Of a stretch of DNA of 64,000 nt, positions 8,698 to 19,939 are shown piece after piece; the first letter of the stretch is position 1; the number at the start of each line of letters is the position of its first letter. The DNA lies in assembly GCA_036873755.1 (NCBI GenBank), contig JAVTVY010025070.1, forward strand, positions 38,031 to 102,030, read 5' to 3'. Origin of the DNA: Hanleya hanleyi (lineage: Eukaryota > Mollusca > Polyplacophora > Lepidopleurida > Hanleyidae). A program made the position numbers and the translations under genes. The notes beneath the pieces are model-generated. The model was not told the DNA's origin and searched no databases. It worked only from the letters and a program-made list of their open reading frames with translations.

Positions 8698-11600
8698 TCA
8701 CAAGTCCAAGTAAGTGGTGCTCACACCGTCGGCCAACACTTTTCGTTTGGGGTAAAAGAAAGTAAAGGCGTCTCGTTGCTGAATGTACGTGCGCATCTGG
8801 TGGTCCACCACGCGAAATCCTCGGTTAGTACCACTTGCACTGGCCTGGCTTTGCAGCACGTTCAAGTACAAGGCTTTGTCGATGTTGGGATCGCGCCGGC
8901 TCACCCCTTTGCAGCTAAACTTATTTTCGTCTCCGTCTCCTCCGTAACAGTAATACGTCTTGGAGGAGAGACCAATCATAGCATCCCCACTCCACTCCAG
9001 CTTGAACAGGCCCGGCGTACGCTTATCGTACTGGTAATGGTCACGTCGAGGTAGCCACTGGTCCCGTTCCGCCTCATACTGGGCCCGTAACTCTGGTTTC
9101 ACCAGGGACTCCCAATCCGCATTAGAGACGGCCATGTAGGCCGAGTCGGTATCCATTTCCATGAGTTGCCAGTCTGATGGATTAAAATACATACCCATAA
9201 AATCATAGAGAAACTGCAGCATCCTCAGCTTGGCCACCTGATATACCATACATCCAATCTGCAGGGGTAAGTTGTACCGGATAGTCTTCTTGGCTGAAGT
9301 GACTTCATAGGTGTCGTCATCGATGACCTCCACGGATCGAAACAGAGGAGAATTGACTTTTTTGCGGGCTTGGGCAGTAGTACAAATGTTCACGTTGACG
9401 TGCTTATCCTGGTTCGTAACTGTTTTTCCGTAATAACCATTGCCAGTCAGCTTCCAACATTCACCGATGATGGCCTCACTCGGGTATTCATCACCTTGAC
9501 GACGGGCCGACGTCACGAGGTCGGCATTCTCCGCAAAACAAGCCTCAGGTACGTACTGCATCACTTGATATATTTGAGTAATTTCCAAACCGTGGTTCAT
9601 GTACCACTGCAGTAAGGGCGTGCCCAGCAAGATTTTCTCGGCCCACATACTCCCAATCAACATGCGTCGAGGTTGAGCCAAACACTCGTGTTGCTCCGCA
9701 TAGGTCCTCATGGTATCCCCAATATCCGCCCGACCCACCAGCGTGTTTTTGAAGATGGGAGGGCACTGGGCGAAGAGAGGCTTGAGAGTGTCGGGAACAT
9801 GCAAATCACATTCGACAAAGCCGTAGAGCTGCCCCGAACGAATGGCGTCCAACATCTGTGGCATACTGAGAAGTCGCCGACGACTCAAGGGGTACTCACG
9901 TTCTTTTAGGAACCGTTGTAAATGGGGCAGGGCCTGGCACATCGTGCGAAATTCACACTCCCACATTTCAATCAGATGGTATCCTCTCTCTTTCACATAA
10001 TCTCCGTTGGCCTGCACTTCTTCCCGTAATTCTTGCGGTGTTTTTCCACGTCGCTCATTGAAACGTCCAGCGCTGAAATGACATTCGTGGCCGTGCCAGT
10101 AACAGCCATAAAACTGGAAAACGGTCGGTGTTCCTTGTACAAGGGCAAACCCATCGACGGGGAGTCGGCGATCTCCTATCCGCTTCTCTGTGGCGTTGGT
10201 TTGATGGCGTATATAAATGGCCCGTCGATAGGCTTCCCAGTCCAACCACTGGTCGGCGAGATGTTTGTAAGGTGACCGTTGCGGTGTGAAATGTTGACCG
10301 TCCGCCAACCAACGTGTATAATGACCACTGGGCATGGGTTGAGCCAGCGACCACAGGTACAAGGCATTCGCATCGAAACCGATGATCTTAGCACAGGGTT
10401 TTCCACTGGGGAGAGTAGTGACGTCCTTCTCGTGATAACGGTGGAAAATAAGACTCGGGCCGCCCACAATGTTCTGCTTCAGACAATCATGCATGTCTGC
10501 ATCTTTTTGGTGAATCAGCGAGAAGTACGTAGCACAGTGTTGAAAAAGATGGCGAAGCGCCAGACCCGGTAAACTCAAGCACTCCTTGAAGATGTCGACG
10601 TGCATTTGGCGACGAAAGAGTTGCACCATTTTCTCGGCCGCTTCCAGGAAAGGAACCACATCTAGGTTATTATACCATATCAGGAAATCTCGCAAGGTCT
10701 GCATATGTTCATCGTTCCATACCTGCTGTAGTTCCCGGTACGTGTCTTCCGGACATTCCACTTGCTTCAAATCATCAAAGAAGGCGTGCCGGGGTGGCAA
10801 CTGTGTTTCCTGCAAACGGTCGAGCGATGATATATACGTGTAAGGGAACCTCCCTTTGGTTTGTGCACAGTTATAGGCCTTGACCCACTGATCATAGCTA
10901 CAATTAGGAGCTAAATAGTTCCGTACATCCAGGAAATGCAGTGATGTGGTAGTGAGGGCCATATGATTATTGATCTTTTTGATGACGGACTTGATGGTAT
11001 CGGACTGGGCCAAGTAGGGGTAGAGAAATTCCTTCACCATGTTCAAGTCGTATCGCCCCGAATTGAGCCGAGCACAGGTAACTGGCCTAGGTATTGTAGG
11101 AACCGTAACTTCAATTTCTCCGCATACGGTTTAGGTAAAGGTACATCCTGCGACTGCAGGGGTTCCGGCTCCGACTCGGACTCGGACTCTTCATCGTCTG
11201 CTACACCCGGTATAGGAATACGTTCGTCCAGTTGGTCCAGTACGTCCTGGAACTTGTCCACCAATAGTTCTGTACTGGCCGCACTGACTTGCTCTAAATA
11301 CTCCATCATGCGGGTGATCAACTCATGGGAGTCCCCCGTGGACACGAAACACACCGGAGCAGCGTTATAGCCAGGTACGTTGCTGGAAATACTGACACTC
11401 AGAGGAATATGGCGCTGCGTCCACTGCGTTTTCGCTGAAAACATGTCCATGGGCTCCAACAGGGCCTCAAAATCGTAACACGCCCGGAAGGGAAAATAAC
11501 GGTCCGCCTCCGGTATCATCACACCCTCATCGGCCAGTTCCTGGAAAATAGTAGGTGCATTATGATACACACCACCCGGATATACTCGCTTGACACTGTT

Positions 11601-12590
11601 GTCACAGATTTTCTCGTGACGATGTAAGTCGTAAGACTTTTTAAACACACGATGGCATTGGGCACAACTGAAAGACTGAGCGTACTGGCTCATATTGTTA
11701 ATGAGCGAAAAATGACTCACGCCATTGTCGTCGAACACATTGACTTTCATCGTAGCAGCATACCGTTCTGTTGAACGACGAACCAATTCAGCCACAAATG
11801 TATCCTCGTCCTCGCATCGTAATCGGTATACAAAGATATTGATGTCGAACAGTGTTTCCACGTCATCCAAATTCTTGAACGGCACTCCACGGAAGTGCCG
11901 CTTATCCAAGTCTTGCTGCTGTAAATACTGTTCCCAATAGTCATCGGCCACTGTGTCACAAGCCCTGGGGTCACACTCGTCCAGATGCACGGCCAAACAC
12001 CGAAACAGACATTTCCGGTCTTTGTAGGGCCCCTTTTTCCCTGCTGTTAATGCATACAGGCCGTGTCGATGAAGCAACCAAGGGGGTAGTAGTACAGGAG
12101 CACCGATAGGATGATCTCTCATTTTCGTGACGAAAAATGTGACGTTAGTCACCATTTCCACAAGCCATTGGGTATTGGGGCGTTGCAACCGAGCCCATTC
12201 CAATGGATCCAACGTAGTGAGTTGGTCGATGAGTGGCTCCAGAGAAATGGCATCCGTCACCGTGAACGGCTGGTCAAACACATAGGTATTATTGCTGGGA
12301 TAATAATACCGCATCTGGTCCGTCTCCTTGTGCCGTAAAATGTACCCGAATGTCATATTCAGCTTGAACGCTGTCACCTGATCTGTGAAAATGTTCTCGG
12401 CATAGGTAGACAGATACGTGAGGTCCTGCAGCCGAAAGTTATACAAGTCCAATAGACGACGGTCACGGTGAAAACAATGGCGTATGGTAGCCCAGTGACG
12501 TTGATAAATGTCCCTGACACGCTCGTCTTCAGGCAAGACTTCAACCGGAGGTGCTGCTGGGTCCAAGGGAAAATCTTCTCCACGTCTCAT
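8698..12590 (-). pseudogene. Protein-primed DNA polymerase B, frameshifted (copy A)
   Basis: Large replication protein, read in two frames: 12,590-11,043 (N-terminal) and 11,046-8,698 (C-terminal), against one 1,299-1,303-aa frame in copy C. Visible parts are an OTU-like segment (DRKCLFRCLAVHL with a later SHFSLI), a C2H2 finger (CAQCHRVFKKSYDLHRHEKIC), exonuclease motif YDFEALL, polymerase motif A (GFDANALYLWSL), motif B (LTGNGYYGKTV) and motif C (MEMDTDSAY). The frameshift lies at the QLPVLG exonuclease II motif near 11,045. It starts at ATG 12,590 (MRRGEDFP). Confidence 0.92.
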
Positions 12591-12599
12591 GTTTTCGTC

Positions 12600-12660
12600 T
12601 CATACAAGCGGATAGGCAAGCAGGCAGGCAGGCAAGCAGGCAGGTCAGGTCAGGTAAGTC
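12600..12660 (-). repeat. CCTGCCTG-type short repeat in PolB leader (copy A)
   Basis: A GCAGGCAGGCAAGCAGG-type array (CCTGCCTG on the PolB strand) directly upstream of the PolB start. The same repeat lies directly upstream of PolB in copy C (53,365-53,550) and at 14,205-14,450. It is therefore a family feature of the PolB 5' leader. Confidence 0.7.
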
Positions 12661-12720
12661 AGATTGCAATGAATACACCCCTACCCTAAAAATCGACTCC
12701 TTTTATACGTTTTTCTACAA

Positions 12721-13436
12721 TCCGCCATCTTGCACCCACCTCCCACCACCATCCACATGCCGCCATCTTGCACCCACCTCCCACCACCATCCACATGCCG
12801 CCATCTTGCACCCACCTCCCACCATCCAACCATGCCGCCATCTTGCACCCACCTCCCACCACCATCCACATGCCGCCATCTTGCACCCACCTCCCACCAT
12901 CCAACCACGCCGCCATCTTGCACCCACCTCCCACCACCATCCACATGCCGCCATCTTGCACCTACCTCCCACCATCCACATGCCGCCATCTTACCCACCT
13001 CCCACCACCATCCACATGCCGCCATCACCCACCTCCACCACCATCCACATGCCGCCATCTTACCCACCCCCACCTGTCACATGCGCCCATCTTTACCCTC
13101 ACCACCATCCATGCCGCCATCTTGCCCTCCACCATCCACATGCCTGCCATCTTGCACCCACCTCCCACCACCATCCACATGCCGCCATCACCACCTCCCA
13201 CCACCATCCAGCCGCCATCTTGCACCCACCTCCCACCACCATCCACATGCCGCCATCTTGCACCCACCTCCCACCACCATCCACATGCCGCCATCTTGCA
13301 CCCACCTCCCACCACCATCCACATGCCGCCATCTTGCACCCACCTCCCACCACCATCCACATGCCGCCATCTTGCACCCACCTCCCACCACCATCCACAT
13401 GCCACCATCTTGCACCCACCTCCCACCACCACCAAA
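12721..13436 (-). repeat. About 20 tandem 38-bp units, each with a YY1-like site
   Basis: The unit contains CAAGATGGCGGCATGTGG (PolB strand) followed by GT/CACC-rich sequence. Most units are exactly 38 bp and some are shortened. The core AAGATGGCGGC matches the known YY1 consensus and points toward PolB. The array lies upstream of a TATA-like box (ATAAAAGG on the PolB strand, near 12,700). Long open frames across the array are artefacts of the repeat and not genes. Confidence 0.8.
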
Positions 13437-13439
13437 CCA

Positions 13440-13519
13440 CACCCCCACCCCACGTGACCACAATACTCGCTTCTGATTGGCTGACGCGTGACGTCACAAA
13501 GGTCATATGCAAATTTCTG
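13440..13519. promoter_or_regulatory. CCAAT box and CRE-like palindrome at the PolB end of copy A
   Basis: GATTGG (13,475-13,480) and TGACGTCA (13,489-13,496) lie outside the PolB repeat array. Comparable CCAAT and TGACGTCA motifs lie at the ends of copies B, C and D. This is probably the last recognisable sequence of copy A before copy B begins. Confidence 0.45.
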
Positions 13520-13689
13520 AGGTCAAGTTCACTTTCGCGCATGCGCAGAAGGCCACTGTTCCGTCAATTGACGCGTTATATACTACTTCCGGCAATCTTC
13601 ATCAATCTTCAGGGGTGGGGATATGTATGGAATGCATTATTGACCTTCAACATGTTGGACGTGGGGGATATCTATGGAATGCATGTACT

Positions 13690-14160
13690 GACCTTGAACA
13701 ACCGGGTGCTCATCTACCATCCGGGTTTTTCCATGTTTTACATCCGGGTACTGTGGTTTTACATCCGGGACCTCATCTTACATCCGCGTTTTTCCATGTT
13801 TTACATCCGGGTACTGTGGTTTAACATCCGGGATCTCATCTTACATCCGGGTTTTTCCATGTTTTACATCCGGGGACTGTACTTTTACATCCGGGGACCT
13901 TGGTTTTACATCCGGGTCCTCATCTTCCATACGGGTCTTTCCAGGTTTTACCTCCGGGAATTGGTTTTACATCCGGGGCCTCATCTTCCATCCGGGTTTC
14001 CCAGTGGGTTTTCCATGTTTTACATCCGGGTACTGTGGTTTTACATCCGGAACCTCATCTTACATCCGGGGTTTTCCATGTTTTACATCTGGAGACTGTG
14101 GTTTTACATCCGGGCACTCATCTTACATCCGGGGATTGTGGAACATCCGGGTATTCCTAT
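13690..14160 (+). repeat. Array of ACATCCGGG-containing repeats
   Basis: About twenty copies of (TTTT)ACATCCGGG alternate with GTACTGTGG, CTCATCT and TTTTTCCATG spacers in a higher-order pattern of about 60-110 bp. The CCGGATGT complement resembles ETS-factor sites. A TATA box (CCTATAAAAGCC, about 14,166) follows, then CCTGCCTG repeats. This is the same order seen upstream of PolB in copy C, so it is probably the PolB promoter of copy B. Confidence 0.65.
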
Positions 14161-14204
14161 GTTGGCCTATAAAAGCCAGAATTTGTATGGCATTGCTTCA
14201 TTCA

Positions 14205-14450
14205 GCGACCTGCCTGCCTGACCGGGACCTACTACTTACTTTCCTGCCTGCCTACCTGAACCTGACCAGGACCTGCCTGCATACCTGACCAGGACCTACC
14301 TGCCTGAACCTTATCAGGACCTACTACTTACATTTCTGCCTGAACCTGACCAGGACCTGCCTGTTTGCCTCAACCTGACCAGGATCTGCCTACCTGAACC
14401 TGACCAGGACCTGCCTGCCTGTCTGCCTACCTGACCAGGATCCAATCCTT
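14205..14450 (+). repeat. CCTGCCTGAACCTGACCAGGACC tandem repeat
   Basis: About ten imperfect units of 20-28 bp in the CCTGCCTG class, as found in the PolB leaders of copies A and C. Here no PolB follows directly; about 2.4 kb of other sequence intervenes before 16,849. Confidence 0.7.
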
Positions 14451-14484
14451 TAGACGTATGGAATGCATGTACTAACCTTCAACA

Positions 14485-14640
14485 GGAGAGCGGTCTATTG
14501 CTCGCCTGAATAATGAGGAGATCGGTCTATTGCTTGCCTTAATAATGAGGAGAGCGGTCTATTGCTCGCGTATATATTGAGAAGAGCGGTCTTTCCACCG
14601 CGGTGGAAATTATTTTCACCGCGGTGGTAATAATATATTT
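14485..14640. repeat. Four units of an AGAGCGGTCTATTGCTCGC repeat and a palindrome
   Basis: Units of about 40 bp (GAGAGCGGTCTATTGCTCGC) run over 14,485-14,597. They are followed by two copies of CACCGCGGTGG, each a palindrome, around an AAATTATTTT core (14,598-14,630). No gene is seen. Confidence 0.6.
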
Positions 14641-14919
14641 CCCCTTTGTCTACTACTCTCCGATTTTTTCGGAATTTCCCCTTTGTTTACTACTCCCCCA
14701 TTTTTTTTAACCCCCTTACGATGTACTCAAAGCATGCATACCTTTACACTTAACTGTAGGTTGTCCTATTACTGTTTTACACTTTTGATCCTGATATGAA
14801 TATAGTAGGTACGCTTCAAAAAATTATTTTTACATAGTGTCAGATTGTTGCTAGGCAGGGCTGAATCTGGTGCTTTTTTGTTCGTGCATAAGTGCCGTTA
14901 TAATTTCGAGTAACCGCGG

Positions 14920-15073
14920 CTACTCTTCCAGAGCCAGATGGATATGCTTAGGCATGATGGTGACACGTTTGGCGTGGATGGAGTACCGGTTGGCCCTCTC
15001 GAATAAACCGACCATGTAGGTTTCGCAGACATCCTCCGGTACATTTTCTGGAGGTCTGCTTAGTGTGAGCCAT
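14920..15073 (-). pseudogene. Histone H3-like relic with internal deletion
   Basis: The minus strand starts with [14 protein letters not shown], matching the histone H3 tail. In a second frame it continues as ETYMVGLFE... [20 protein letters not shown] and a stop, matching the H3 C-terminal helix. The central part of the histone fold is missing and the two parts are out of frame. A TATA box (CTATAAAAACAG, about 15,115) lies about 45 bp upstream, so this is not a processed cDNA copy. I see no canonical histone 3' stem-loop. Confidence 0.75.
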
Positions 15074-15235
15074 GATGAAATGAGTGTGGTTCCACACGAA
15101 GCAACGCTCTGTTTTTATAGCCCAGCGCGTGTACATCCGGGTAATGCGCACGGACCTCGGCGAAATTCCACTCTCCTTGGTCGCATTTTGCTTCGCCGCG
15201 GAGAGATGTGTTTCTTTCCAGTCAAAAAGGCAGGC

Positions 15236-15521
15236 TAAATTTTCAATAAACGGTGGTACAGCTCCAGAAAACTATAGGCTTGAACCCTGGAAAATTATAA
15301 TATACCCCTCCAATTTCTAGAATGATTACTTATTCCAAAGTATCATTTTTATCGTTTCAAAGCCGAAATTTTGCGAGAGTCTGGGCATTCGGTAGTCTAA
15401 AAGACACGTTATATTTTCAATAAACGGTGGCACAGCTCTAAAAAAAACTATAGGCTTGAACCTTGGAACGCTATAATATATCCCTCCAATTTATAAAAGG
15501 CTAACTGATCGGAAAGTGTCG
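15236..15521. repeat. Direct repeat of about 110 bp, two copies
   Basis: 15,236-15,345 and 15,411-15,521 share TTTTCAATAAACGGTGG, ACAGCTC, AACTATAGGCTTGAACC and CCCTCCAATTT. The copies are diverged and noncoding. The surrounding 15,080-16,280 is AT-rich and shows no gene. Confidence 0.6.
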
Positions 15522-16280
15522 TTGGTTGCTCCCATAAAAACGTGTCAGTGTTCAATGAGAAAAAATGGGTAGAAGGGGGAGGGGGGGAGGGAGGGATTTG
15601 TTTACATCGACTCCGATATAAAACTGTAAAATTTATACCTCGCATATTTCTCCTTGTGTAAAATTCCGCTAGGATATGACAGTGTACATATTATACTATA
15701 TTGTCTTGAATATTTAGCGGAGAAATAAGTTCGTTTGGCTGTTTGACGAAAACATTGGCGGCTAATTTCTCACATTCTTTGTATGTGCGAGCGCGCCAAT
15801 TTGAGCTGCAGAAAACGTCATATTTGACAACTTTTCATTACCCATAACTTATGAAACTGAAAATTATGAGTCATTAGAGTTTTCCTGCTAACATTTATTT
15901 GATGCCAACCATGCATATTTTCGAAGATATCTAACATTTTTCGAACTGACCAGAAATTCATACATCACTGCGTGGTGAAGACCGTTGGACATTTTGGCTG
16001 AGACAATTCCGTTGTCCGGGAATAAAGAACGCGTTTGGATAATATTTGAGAACAACCAAAATGAATTTGCATGTCATAGAATCATAGCTTACTTCTATTC
16101 CGGCTAAGTTCTTTGAATTCCACGTAGAAATTAGCGTTTTGTCAAGGCATACCCCTCCCGGCATTACGGTAAATCCGGCGTTTGCCATGTTGATATTCGT
16201 GCAGTCTGTGGCATGACGTCATGATTGTGTTCGATTTACATTCAAATACAATTGTAACGGAATATAACACGCTTGAAGCC

Positions 16281-16358
16281 AGACCGAGATTTAGCTCAGT
16301 GGATAAGACGCCAAGCTCTGGATCAGTAGGTCGTGGGTTGGAGTCCCACCCGTGCCGG
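16281..16358 (+). other. tRNA-like sequence (tRNA pseudogene or SINE head)
   Basis: The A box is TTTAGCTCAGTGGATAAG, and the T-arm GTGGG...CCCAC contains GGTTGGAGTCC where the B box would need GGTTCGAGTCC. The acceptor stem does not pair well. An AT-rich tail follows. It fits a tRNA-derived SINE head or a dead tRNA gene. Confidence 0.55.
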
Positions 16359-16848
16359 AATTTTTTGTTTTAATATTATTGTTTTGGTCAATATTATTTT
16401 TCTTATTTCATTTCTTTTTGAAGAAAAAGGTAATAATTTTACCAATATTTATTTTTACAAACAAAATGCATTCATATTCATATATTTTAATATAATTTTC
16501 AGCGAAAATCAACCCCTGACCCCTCTCATCGTGTTCTCCAGCACCTGGCATGATACCACACCCCAGAGAAAAAGAATCCGGGAGTAGTACACAAAAGGGA
16601 AAATTCGGGGCACTTCAAGGTTATATGCATATCAGGGCGTTAACGCCTATGTTTGTTTTCTGGGCATTGATGGGTTACATTTGGCCCCATCCCAGGCCAC
16701 TGATTGGCTACTTTGTCAGCCCATTCATTGACTGGCCAGATTGGTTAACATTAGAATCCCACATATCTGTTCAAGCATATAGCCTTCATGGCCACTTGTT
16801 TATGCTCACATCATTTTTTTGCCTGATAGTGGGAAGACCGATATCATG

Positions 16849-18925
16849 AGACGTGGAGAAGACTTTCCAGCAGATCCAGCTGCGCCTCCGGATGAAGCAT
16901 TTCCCGAAGACCAGCCTGTGAGTGCGGTGTATCGATGCCACTGGAACACGATACGCCATTGTTTTCACCGCCGTCATCGGTCTATACTGGACTTGTATAA
17001 TTTTCGACTAGAGAATCTGATGCATCTTTCCTCCTACGCCGAGCACATTTTCAGAGACCAAGCTACAGCCTTCAAATTGAATATGACATTTGGGTACATT
17101 CTGCGTCACAAGGAAACGGACCAGTTACGGTATTATTATCCCAGTAATAACAGCCATGTGTTTGACCAGCCGTTCACGGCCACGGATGCTATTTCTCTCG
17201 AGCCTATCGTAGAGCAACTCACTACGTTAGATCCGTTGGAATGGGCCTGTCTGCAACGCCCCAACACCAAATGGGGAGGGGGGTGGAAATGGTCACCAAC
17301 GTGACATTTTTAGTGACCAAATTACGGAATCTTCCGATCGGCGTTCATATCATTCTTCCGCCTTGGGTACTCCGTCGAAAAGGACTGTATGCGTTAACGG
17401 GAGGTAAAAATGGCCCCGACAAAGACCGGAAATGTCTGTTTCGGTGTTTGGCCGTTCATTTGGACGAATGTAATCCCAGGGGTTGTGATAGAGTGGCAAT
17501 TATCTATTGGGAAAAGTATCTAAAGGAACAAGACATGGACGCACGGCAGTTCCGCGGGGTCCCGTTCAAGTATTTGGATGTCGTGGAATCGCTCTTCAAC
17601 GTCAATATCTTTGTGTACCGTTTAATACGGGAGGAGGACGGTGACACACCTATATTTGTTGCTGAATTGGTTCATCGCTCAACAGAACGTTATGCATCCA
17701 CCATGAAAGTCAGTGTCTTTGACTACGGAGGGGTGGGTCATTTTTCCCTCATCCACGATATCAGTCTGTACGCGCAATCCTACAGTTGTACTCAATGTCA
17801 CCGGGTGTTCAAACAATCAATCCACCTACATCGGCACGAGAAGACTTGTGATAATACTGTGAAACGGACATTTCCTGGTGGTGTGTACCATAACACGCCT
17901 ACCATCTTCGAAGAGCTGGCTGATGAGGGGACTGTGATACCGGAAGAGGACCGCTATTTTCCATACCGGCCGTGTTACGATTTCGAGGCGATTTTGGAGC
18001 CGATGGACACTACCTCAGCCAAAACGCAGTGGACGCAGCGTCATAATCCCCCGAGTGTCGGCATTTTCGCCAACTTTCCGGGCTATGACGCTGCGCCCGT
18101 ATGTTTCATTTCCACCGGAGACTCCCATGACCTGATTACCCGGATGATGGGTATTTAGAGAAAGTGAGTGCGGCCAGTACGGAGCTGTTGGTGTCGAAGT
18201 TCCAGGACGTACTGGACCAACTCGACGATCGGATGCCTACACCCGGTGTATCGTTCAGTGACGACGAAGAGTCGGATTCGGAGACCAGTAAGCAGGACAT
18301 TCAACCGCAAGATGTACCCTTAACCAGGCCATACGCTGAAAAATTGAAAGCCCGATTCCTACAATACTTGTCCCAGTTACCCGTTCTCGGCTTCAATTCG
18401 GGCCGATACGATCTCAACATGGTGAAAGAATTTCTCTACCCCTACTTGGCCCAGTCAAATACCATCAAGTCCGTGCTCAGAAAGATCAATAATCACATGG
18501 CCCTGACCGCCACGCCACTGGATTTGCTGGATGTACGCAACTACCTAGCTCCCAAGTATAGCTATGGTCAGTGGATGAAGGCCTACGACTGTGCACAAAC
18601 CAAAGGAAAGTTCCCTTACACGTATATGTCGACGCTCGACCGCTTGAAAGAAACACAGTTACCATCCCGGGACGCTTTCTTCGACGATCTCAAGCAAGTA
18701 GAATGTTCTGAAGAAACGTACCGGGAACTTCAGCAGGTATGGAACGACCAACACATGCAGAACTTGCGAGATTTCCTGGTGTATTATAACAACCTGGATG
18801 TGGTCCCTTTCCTCGAGGCGGCCGAGAAAATGTTCCAGCTCTTTCGACGTGAGATGCACGTCGACATTTTCAAGGAGTGTTTGAGTTTACCTGGACTGGG
18901 CCTACGGCATCTTTTTCAAGAGTTA
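16849..18925 (+). pseudogene. DNA polymerase B, N-terminal half (copy B)
   Basis: Starts MRRGEDFPADPAAPP like copy A. It contains the OTU-like DRKCLFRCLAVHL, the C2H2 finger CTQCHRVFKQSIHLHRHEKTC and exonuclease motifs YDFEAIL and FNSGRYDLNMV. Frameshifts lie near 17,275 (a G-run) and 18,158. The gene breaks off after LRHLFQ at about 18,920 and resumes at about 34,133 after a small insertion and the whole of copy D. Confidence 0.9.
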
Positions 18926-19188
18926 CCTGTATATGGCGATATTCTGCTGGTGGACGTTTCGTCCCCGAGGCCCGCCCCCTGTACAGGCCTTTTGGTCTTT
19001 GATATATGTAGGAATTTGTGGAAAGTTGATGCTTGGTCGACATCGGGCCTTACAGACTAGTCTTTTGTGCTAAATGTCGTCATTTTCATCTGACGACGAC
19101 ACAGCTCACCAATTACCAATATACGAGCTGTCAGAGCATTTCCATCACATCTGTCTAGATTTGTGTCTAATACCGCTTATGCCGGTGC
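18920..19188. other. Unclassified insertion, left part (host of copy D)
   Basis: This sequence and 33,920-34,132 together (about 475 bp after subtracting the duplicated CGGTGC) interrupt the copy B polymerase. Copy D lies inside it. No coding frame, terminal inverted repeat or clear duplication was seen, so it may be an older nonautonomous insertion. Confidence 0.45.
19183..19188. repeat. Target-site duplication CGGTGC, left
   Basis: CGGTGC lies immediately before copy D and is repeated exactly at 33,920-33,925. Six base pairs is the known Polinton duplication length. Confidence 0.9.
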
Positions 19189-19425
19189 AGTAGAATGTAA
19201 TAGGGGAGTTCGAGGCCAGGGAAGCCGGGAAGCCGATGACGTCATACGTAGGTCGAGGTGACGTCATAAATAGGTCGAATTCGTGCGGTGTTCGTCTATC
19301 GATAGTGTCACGAACATAGCCCAAGGGGTTGTAGGTCAACGTCTGTTCACCGGACCGTGACAATAGCCTGAGGTGTTTGCGGTGTTTTATGTCCGCTCAG
19401 CGGACCGTTTCTATAGCTTTTTGCG
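19189..19425. repeat. Terminal inverted repeat, left (copy D)
   Basis: Pairs with 33,681-33,919. Similarity begins at AGTAGAA and runs to CTATAGCTTTTTGCG. It includes two TGACGTCA palindromes (19,237-19,244 and 19,259-19,266), a TCATAAATAGG TATA-like motif and GCGGTGTT motifs. Confidence 0.9.
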
Positions 19426-19939
19426 TATTCATACTATAGTCTATATACTCCGAGACAACGATCTCTGCTTAATAAGTATGAGGATTCAGAGATATTCCCA
19501 CAGCGGGGATAGGACTGACTAATGACAGCACCCCGCTCACGCATATATATTATCCCGCGATAAACGATCGCTTCATTCGGAGGCGGGCTAGCGAACTATA
19601 CACAACATTCCGCCTAAGAAAGACGCTCTATATAGTACAGAAACGTTGGTGAGACCTACACTATTTTCGAACATCCCGCTGACTTCAAAGGGATACGGAT
19701 TTAATATTTTTGGAACATCATGATGTCTTGCCGGCATCATTGAAAACTGTTGACCGCTTCTCTCTTGCAGGAAACAAGCCTATGTTTATGTATACAATGA
19801 TTGTCTTTTTGAATTTGGTGCTAATACTGTTATATGGAATATGGAATAGGTCTTTGGATTATGGACGCGGATATTCTCTAATGGACGACGGCTGGATTAT
19901 GAATGACGGACTAGATGCTTGTAATTCAAAGGATAACGA
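19426..19939. other. Left subterminal region of copy D with retroelement insertion
   Basis: Noncoding sequence after the left terminal repeat. A TATATAGTACAG motif lies near 19,629. A 5'-truncated retroelement copy occupies 19,692-19,924. Confidence 0.5.
19692..19924 (+). mobile_element. 5'-truncated Penelope-like 3' end, with 8-bp duplication
   Basis: Copy of the family 3' end ending GATGCTTGTAA. It is flanked by TTCAAAGG at 19,684-19,691 and 19,925-19,932. It supplies an open frame that runs on into the CARD gene, giving an apparent chimeric protein start that is probably not the native one. Confidence 0.85.

Noticed and set aside
12551..14221. Long open frames of up to 556 codons on + and up to 147 codons on - across the repeat arrays
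   Set aside because: They consist of His/Pro/Thr- or Gly/Trp-rich periodic sequence caused by the 38-bp and ACATCCGGG repeats; several frames are open at once and none resembles a protein family.
19710..19939. The 308-aa frame starting at 19,710 as the native CARD gene start
   Set aside because: Its first 75 codons match the 3' end of a retroelement flanked by an 8-bp duplication, and the same sequence occurs in five other places without the CARD gene.
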